Origin: Candidatus Sulfopaludibacter sp. SbA3 | GTDB lineage: Bacteria > Acidobacteriota > Vicinamibacteria > Vicinamibacterales > UBA2999 | Length of the DNA stretch: 64,000 bases | Reading direction: 5' to 3' | Assembly: GCA_945903265.1 (NCBI GenBank) | Contig: CAMDNQ010000004.1 | Location: 62,001-126,000, forward strand | Shown here: piece by piece, positions 58,439 to 64,000 of the stretch | Layout: each line of letters starts with the position of its first letter | Numbering within the stretch: the stretch's first letter is position 1 | Notes under the pieces: generated by a model | Told to the model about the DNA's origin: nothing | The model's database searches: none | The model's input: only the letters and a program-made list of their open reading frames with translations | Made by a program: the position numbers and the translations under genes

Positions 58439-58480
58439 GCCTGCCATGAGCGAGCCTGCGGCTCGCGAAGCCTGGCAGGC
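58439..58480. repeat. Nested palindromic hairpin after tRNA-Leu
   Basis: GCCTGCCA (58439-58446) pairs with TGGCAGGC (58473-58480), and inside them GCGAGCC (58450-58456) pairs with GGCTCGC (58460-58466) around a 3-base loop. It lies just downstream of tRNA-Leu and upstream of capA; it may terminate the secG-tRNA transcript or be a REP-like element. Confidence 0.55.
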
Positions 58481-58488
58481 GAGTCGAA

Positions 58489-58575
58489 TGGTGCGGAAGA
58501 AAGGACTCGAACCTTCACGGTATTGCTACCGCCAGCCCCTCAAGCTGGTGCGTCTGCCAATTCCGCCACTTCCGC
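58489..58575 (-). tRNA. tRNA-Leu (anticodon GAG)
   Basis: On the minus strand the 87-base gene has acceptor GCGGAAG/CTTCCGC, anticodon stem CCAGC/GCTGG around TTGAGGG with anticodon GAG (58539-58541), a long variable arm GCGGTAGCAATACCGT typical of class-II tRNA-Leu, T-arm GAAGG-TTCGAGT-CCTTT region, discriminator A and an encoded CCA (58489-58491). It follows secG on the same strand. Confidence 0.96.
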
Positions 58576-58640
58576 GCAGATGAGGCCTGATTGAAACATG
58601 GCCTCGAGGACGAACTCTCTGAACCTTCTGAACCCCTGAA

Positions 58641-59045
58641 CTACTGCCCCGGCGCTGTGCCCGGAGCCGGAGGCGCTGTTGCCGGCGATGCGCCGGTTGC
58701 CGGCTGCTGTGCCGCGGGAGCCGGAGCCGTCGTCGGAGCTGCCTGCGCCGGCGTGGGCAGCGTCGTCGTCGGAGCACCCTGCGGCGCCCGGCCGCCAACC
58801 ACGGACCCGGGTCCGCGCTGCGCCAGAATGTTCAGCGCCAGCGCACCGACCAGGAACAGCACCGCGCACACGGTCGTCGCCCGGGTCAGCACCGTCGCGC
58901 CGCTGCGCGCGCCGAACGCGGCCTGGCTGCTGCCGCCGCCAAACGCCGCCGCCATGTCGCCCCCCTTCCCCTGCTGGAGAAGAATGACGCCGATCATCAC
59001 GAAACACACGAGCACGTAGAGGACGGTGGCGATGTAATACAGCAT
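58641..59045 (-). CDS. secG: Preprotein translocase subunit SecG
   Basis: The 134-residue protein has the two SecG helices (YIATVLYVLVCFVMIGVILL near residues 3-22, and a second at about 55-75). Between them lies the conserved loop LLQQGKGGDMAAAFGGGSSQAAFGARSG (blocks LQQGKGGDMAAAFGGG and FGARSG). A Pro/Ala/Thr-rich tail of about 55 residues follows. It belongs to the SecYEG channel of the inner membrane. Gene order tpiA-secG-tRNA-Leu(GAG) is conserved in many bacteria. A TATAAT at 59073-59078 gives it its own promoter. Confidence 0.95.
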   Translation of the reverse strand: MLYYIATVLYVLVCFVMIGVILLQQGKGGDMAAAFGGGSSQAAFGARSGATVLTRATTVCAVLFLVGALALNILAQRGPGSVVGGRAPQGAPTTTLPTPAQAAPTTAPAPAAQQPATGASPATAPPAPGTAPGQ

Positions 59046-59072
59046 CGAATTCTGCCTGACTGAGAAAAACCG

Positions 59073-59078
59073 ATTATA
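59073..59078 (-). promoter_or_regulatory. TATAAT -10 element of secG
   Basis: A consensus TATAAT preceded by TGA on the minus strand lies in the 41-base gap between tpiA and secG, about 28 bases before the secG ATG. An extended -10 could make up for the poor -35. Confidence 0.5.
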
Positions 59079-59086
59079 TCAGGTGC

Positions 59087-59857
59087 CTACAAGGCTTCGT
59101 CACGCCGTGCCGACGCCACAATCTGCAGGAAACTGCGCACATCAAGGCTGGCGCCGCCCACCAGCGCCCCATCGACATCCGGCTGCGAGAGCAATTCCCT
59201 GGCGTTCTCGGGCTTCACGCTGCCTCCATATATGACGTGGCAGAGCTCGGCCGGCTCCTGTCCGAACCACTGGCGAAGGCGCGACCGGATATGGCCGTGC
59301 GCCTCCGATGCTTGGGCAGGCGTCGCGTTCCGGCCCGTCCCAATCGCCCAGACCGGCTCGTACGCAATCACAAGCTGACCGATCTGTTCCGCCGTCAGGC
59401 CGTCCAGTCCCTGCGTGATCTGGCGGTCGAGCACGTCGAACGTTTCGTTCCGCTCGCGCTGATCCAGTGTCTCGCCGATGCAGGCGATCGGGCAGAGTCC
59501 CGCGGCAAACGCCGCCGCCACCTTCCGGTTCACGGACGCATCGGTTTCCCCGAAGAGCGAGCGCCGCTCCGAGTGGCCGACGATCGCGTACGTCGCGCCC
59601 GCCTCGCGGATCATCTGGCCGCTGATCTCGCCGGTGAACGCGCCCTCGCGCTCCCAGTGCAGATCCTGGGCGGCGATGCCGACGTTGCTGTTGCGCGCCG
59701 CTTCCGCGGCGGCGAAGAGCGCAGTGAACGTCGGCGCGAGCACTACTTCCACCGCGTCGAGATCCTTGACGAGACCGCGCAGCTCCTTGACGTATTTCAC
59801 GGCGTCGGCCACCGTCTTGTACATCTTCCAGTTGCCGGCGATGAAGGGTGTTCGCAT
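59087..59857 (-). CDS. tpiA: Triosephosphate isomerase
   Basis: The 256-residue TIM barrel interconverts dihydroxyacetone phosphate and glyceraldehyde 3-phosphate. Active-site motifs are all present: GNWKMYKT (Asn, Lys) at the start, AIVGHSERR (His) near residue 92, AYEPVWAIGTG (catalytic Glu) near 167 and YGGSVKPEN for phosphate binding. It follows pgk after 20 bases, a gap made of GAGCCTA repeats, in the order gap-pgk-tpiA-secG, a normal glycolytic operon. Confidence 0.97.
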   Translation of the reverse strand: MRTPFIAGNWKMYKTVADAVKYVKELRGLVKDLDAVEVVLAPTFTALFAAAEAARNSNVGIAAQDLHWEREGAFTGEISGQMIREAGATYAIVGHSERRSLFGETDASVNRKVAAAFAAGLCPIACIGETLDQRERNETFDVLDRQITQGLDGLTAEQIGQLVIAYEPVWAIGTGRNATPAQASEAHGHIRSRLRQWFGQEPAELCHVIYGGSVKPENARELLSQPDVDGALVGGASLDVRSFLQIVASARRDEAL

Positions 59858-59877
59858 AAGGCTTAGGGCTCCAGGCT

Positions 59878-62162
<2,285 letters not shown>

Positions 62163-62189
62163 TCAATCGCAGAGCTAATCTAACGTCGG

Positions 62190-63524
62190 GTGTACTTCCT
62201 TTACAGCCTGACCACGCTTCTGGTGCTGCTGGCGCTGTCGCCGTACTTCGTCTACCAGGCGCTGCGGCACAACAAGTACGTCGGCAGCCTGAAGCAGCGG
62301 CTCGGTTATCTCCCCGTGTCGCTGAATCGTGATGGCGTGGATTCGATCTGGGTTCACGCGGTGTCGGTCGGCGAAGTGCTGGCGGCCCGCCTCCTGGTCA
62401 GCGACCTCCGGCGGCAGTACCCGGGGCTCCGCGTCTTTCTGTCGACGACCACCCGCACGGGCCAGGAGCTGGCACGGCGCCAGGTCGCCGACGTGGACGG
62501 CGTCTTCTACTTTCCCTTCGACTGGACGGTCACCGTCCGCCGCACCCTCGCTATCGTCAAGCCGCGGCTCTTCGTGATGATCGAAACGGAGATCTGGCCG
62601 AATCTGCTGCGCGAGTGCCGGCGCCGCGGCATCAGGACGATGCTCGTCAACGGGCGCATCTCGTACCGGTCGTTTCCGCGGTATCTGCTGGTGAAACCGA
62701 TGTTCCGGCGGGTCCTTCGCGACATCAATCGCTTCTGCGTGCAGAGCGAGGACATGACGCGGCGCCTTGTGCGGCTCGGCGCGGATCGCGACCGCATCAC
62801 CGTCACCGGCAGCCTCAAGTTCGATTCGCTGGAGTCGGTACCCGCGCTCCCGCGCGGCGGGCAGCGCGTGCTGCGCTCCTTCCGGCTCGCGCCGCAGCGC
62901 CAGGTTCTGGTGGCCGGCAGCACGCTCAAAGGGGAGGATGAGGCGGTCATAAGCGCCTTCAATCACCTGCGGGCGCGCGGCGGCAACCCGCTGCTCGTGC
63001 TCGCGCCGCGGCGGCCGGAACGCTTCGATGACGTCGAGCGGCTGTGCCGGCAGGAAGGCCTGGCGACCATCCGGCGCAGCGATCTTCCGATCGATGCGGA
63101 GCCGCGCGAGGATGCCGTGGTGCTCGACACGATTGGCGAGCTGGCCGAGCTCTATCAGATCGCGACTGTGGTGTTTGTCGGCGGCAGTCTCGTCGCCGCC
63201 GGCGGCCACAACATCCTCGAGCCGGCGTTCTACGGCAAGCCGATCGTGTTCGGCCCGCACATGGAGAACTTCGCGGAAATCTCGGAAACGTTCCTGAGCA
63301 ACGACGCCGCGATCCAGGTGCAGTCGCCGCACGAGCTCGATGAGGCGATCATCGGCCTGATGGGCGATCCGGTCCGGCGTGCGCGCCTCGGCGCGGCGGC
63401 GCGCGCGCTCATCGACGCGAACCGCGGCGCGAAAGAGAAGACCATGGCGGTCGTGACCGCGCTGCTGCCGCCGGAAGACCGCGGTCGCGGTGCCGTCGTT
63501 CGTCCCTTCCGCGTGGTCAATTGA
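62190..63524 (+). CDS. waaA: 3-deoxy-D-manno-octulosonic-acid (Kdo) transferase
   Basis: The 444-residue GT30 enzyme adds Kdo to lipid A precursor at the inner membrane. It has an N-terminal membrane anchor (LYSLTTLLVLLALSPYFVY) and the motifs HAVSVGEVLAARLL, STTTRTGQELAR, ETEIWPNLLREC, VNGRIS and GGSLVAAGGHNILEPA. GTG 62190 is eight bases after TAATCT and has no Shine-Dalgarno, suggesting leaderless initiation. The stop overlaps the TTG of lpxK, so lipid A genes are coupled. Together they show a Kdo-containing outer membrane. Confidence 0.96.
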   Translation: MYFLYSLTTLLVLLALSPYFVYQALRHNKYVGSLKQRLGYLPVSLNRDGVDSIWVHAVSVGEVLAARLLVSDLRRQYPGLRVFLSTTTRTGQELARRQVADVDGVFYFPFDWTVTVRRTLAIVKPRLFVMIETEIWPNLLRECRRRGIRTMLVNGRISYRSFPRYLLVKPMFRRVLRDINRFCVQSEDMTRRLVRLGADRDRITVTGSLKFDSLESVPALPRGGQRVLRSFRLAPQRQVLVAGSTLKGEDEAVISAFNHLRARGGNPLLVLAPRRPERFDDVERLCRQEGLATIRRSDLPIDAEPREDAVVLDTIGELAELYQIATVVFVGGSLVAAGGHNILEPAFYGKPIVFGPHMENFAEISETFLSNDAAIQVQSPHELDEAIIGLMGDPVRRARLGAAARALIDANRGAKEKTMAVVTALLPPEDRGRGAVVRPFRVVN

Positions 63525-64000
63525 CCGTTCTCAGCAGCCTGTACGGCCGCGCGACCGCCCTGCGGCGCTCCTGGTACGCGGGCGATCGCAGCCGCAGCCG
63601 GCGCTTGCAGCAGCCCGTCATCAGCGTCGGCAATCTCTCGCTCGGGGGCAGCGGCAAGACACCCGTGGTCGCGACGCTGGCACGCATGCTCGTCGCCGCC
63701 GGCGAACGGCCCTCCATTCTCAGCCGCGGGTACCGGCGGCCCGACCCCTCGAGTGGAGTCGTCATCGTCAGCGACGGCCGGGCGGTGCTGGCCACCGCCG
63801 CGCAGTCGGGCGACGAACCGCTGATGCTGGCGCGGACCGTCGCCGGCGCGGCCGTCGTCGTCTCGTCCAATCGCTTCGAGGCGGGCACGCTTGCTGAGAC
63901 TCGCCTCGGTTGCACGGTGCACATCCTCGACGACGGCTTTCAGCACGTGCAGCTGGCGCGCGACGTGAATTTACTCGTGGGGTCGAGAAGGGATCTGGAC
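63521..64000 (+). CDS. lpxK: Tetraacyldisaccharide 4'-kinase LpxK, N-terminal part (cut by window end)
   Basis: The frame from TTG 63521 is open to the last base: 160 residues. It shows the LpxK P-loop VGNLSLGGSGKTPVVATLA near residue 37, LSRGYRRPD, SGDEPLMLA, and ILDDGFQH, all typical. LpxK phosphorylates the 4' position of the lipid A disaccharide at the inner membrane. The TTG overlaps the waaA stop (TTGA). About half of the protein lies beyond the window. Confidence 0.93.
   Translation, partial: MTVLSSLYGRATALRRSWYAGDRSRSRRLQQPVISVGNLSLGGSGKTPVVATLARMLVAAGERPSILSRGYRRPDPSSGVVIVSDGRAVLATAAQSGDEPLMLARTVAGAAVVVSSNRFEAGTLAETRLGCTVHILDDGFQHVQLARDVNLLVGSRRDLD

Overview
The window looks like a piece of chromosome from a GC-rich, Gram-negative (diderm) bacterium, most likely an acidobacterium of the Vicinamibacteria type. 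This is inferred, not proven. The reasons are lipopolysaccharide genes (waaA, lpxK), an Oar-like TonB-dependent receptor with a carboxypeptidase-regulatory N-terminus, many secreted hydrolases with Sec signal peptides, and several small conserved families common in that group. There are two tRNA genes and no rRNA, CRISPR array, transposase, integrase or prophage. Coding density is high and genes often overlap by ATGA or GTGA.

Layout. 0-3.3 kb: a PHP-domain protein cut by the window edge, a degenerate ABC ATPase, two tail-to-tail cold-shock genes, a MobA-like nucleotidyltransferase and tRNA-Ala(GGC). 3.3-11.5 kb: a secreted unknown protein, then a coupled addB-addA-DUF488 run for double-strand break repair. 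11.6-13.7 kb: zinc-ribbon protein, then a DnaJ-type zinc-finger protein without J domain, a membrane protein and the Mrp/ApbC Fe-S carrier. 13.6-17.0 kb (minus): a four-gene overlapping operon (porin, FMN-binding protein, cytochrome-b-like membrane protein, ApbE flavin transferase) behind a promoter with a Fur-box-like palindrome. 17.1-29 kb: M16 peptidase pair, ABHD18-like hydrolase, amidase, pyruvate kinase, LOG protein, NamZ-like DUF1343, PanE-like reductase, mandelate-racemase relative. 29-42 kb: secreted and periplasmic enzymes (PQQ-type dehydrogenase, amidohydrolases, cyclase, MBL hydrolase, tannase-like DUF6351) plus a histone-H1-like basic protein. 42.2-47.7 kb (minus): a five-gene cluster of two CopD-like membrane proteins, a DUF6152 protein, a secreted protein and the TonB-dependent receptor. 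47.9-58.4 kb: a repeat-rich secreted protein, a HerA-like ATPase flanked by two paralogous secreted proteins, a MASE1 sensor, an unusual NhaA behind a probable riboswitch, a response regulator, an FHA protein and a CapA-like protein. 58.5-64 kb: tRNA-Leu(GAG), secG, tpiA, pgk and gap on the minus strand, then waaA and lpxK.

Three signals stand out. First, the Fur-box operon looks like an iron-repressed flavin-based extracytoplasmic electron-transfer (perhaps ferric-reductase) system. Second, the 307-base leader of nhaA folds into a compact three-way junction followed by a hairpin that hides the ribosome-binding site, as expected of an ion-sensing riboswitch. Third, about a dozen genes have a TANNNT -10 element only 5-8 bases before the start codon and no Shine-Dalgarno sequence, so leaderless mRNAs are probably common here.
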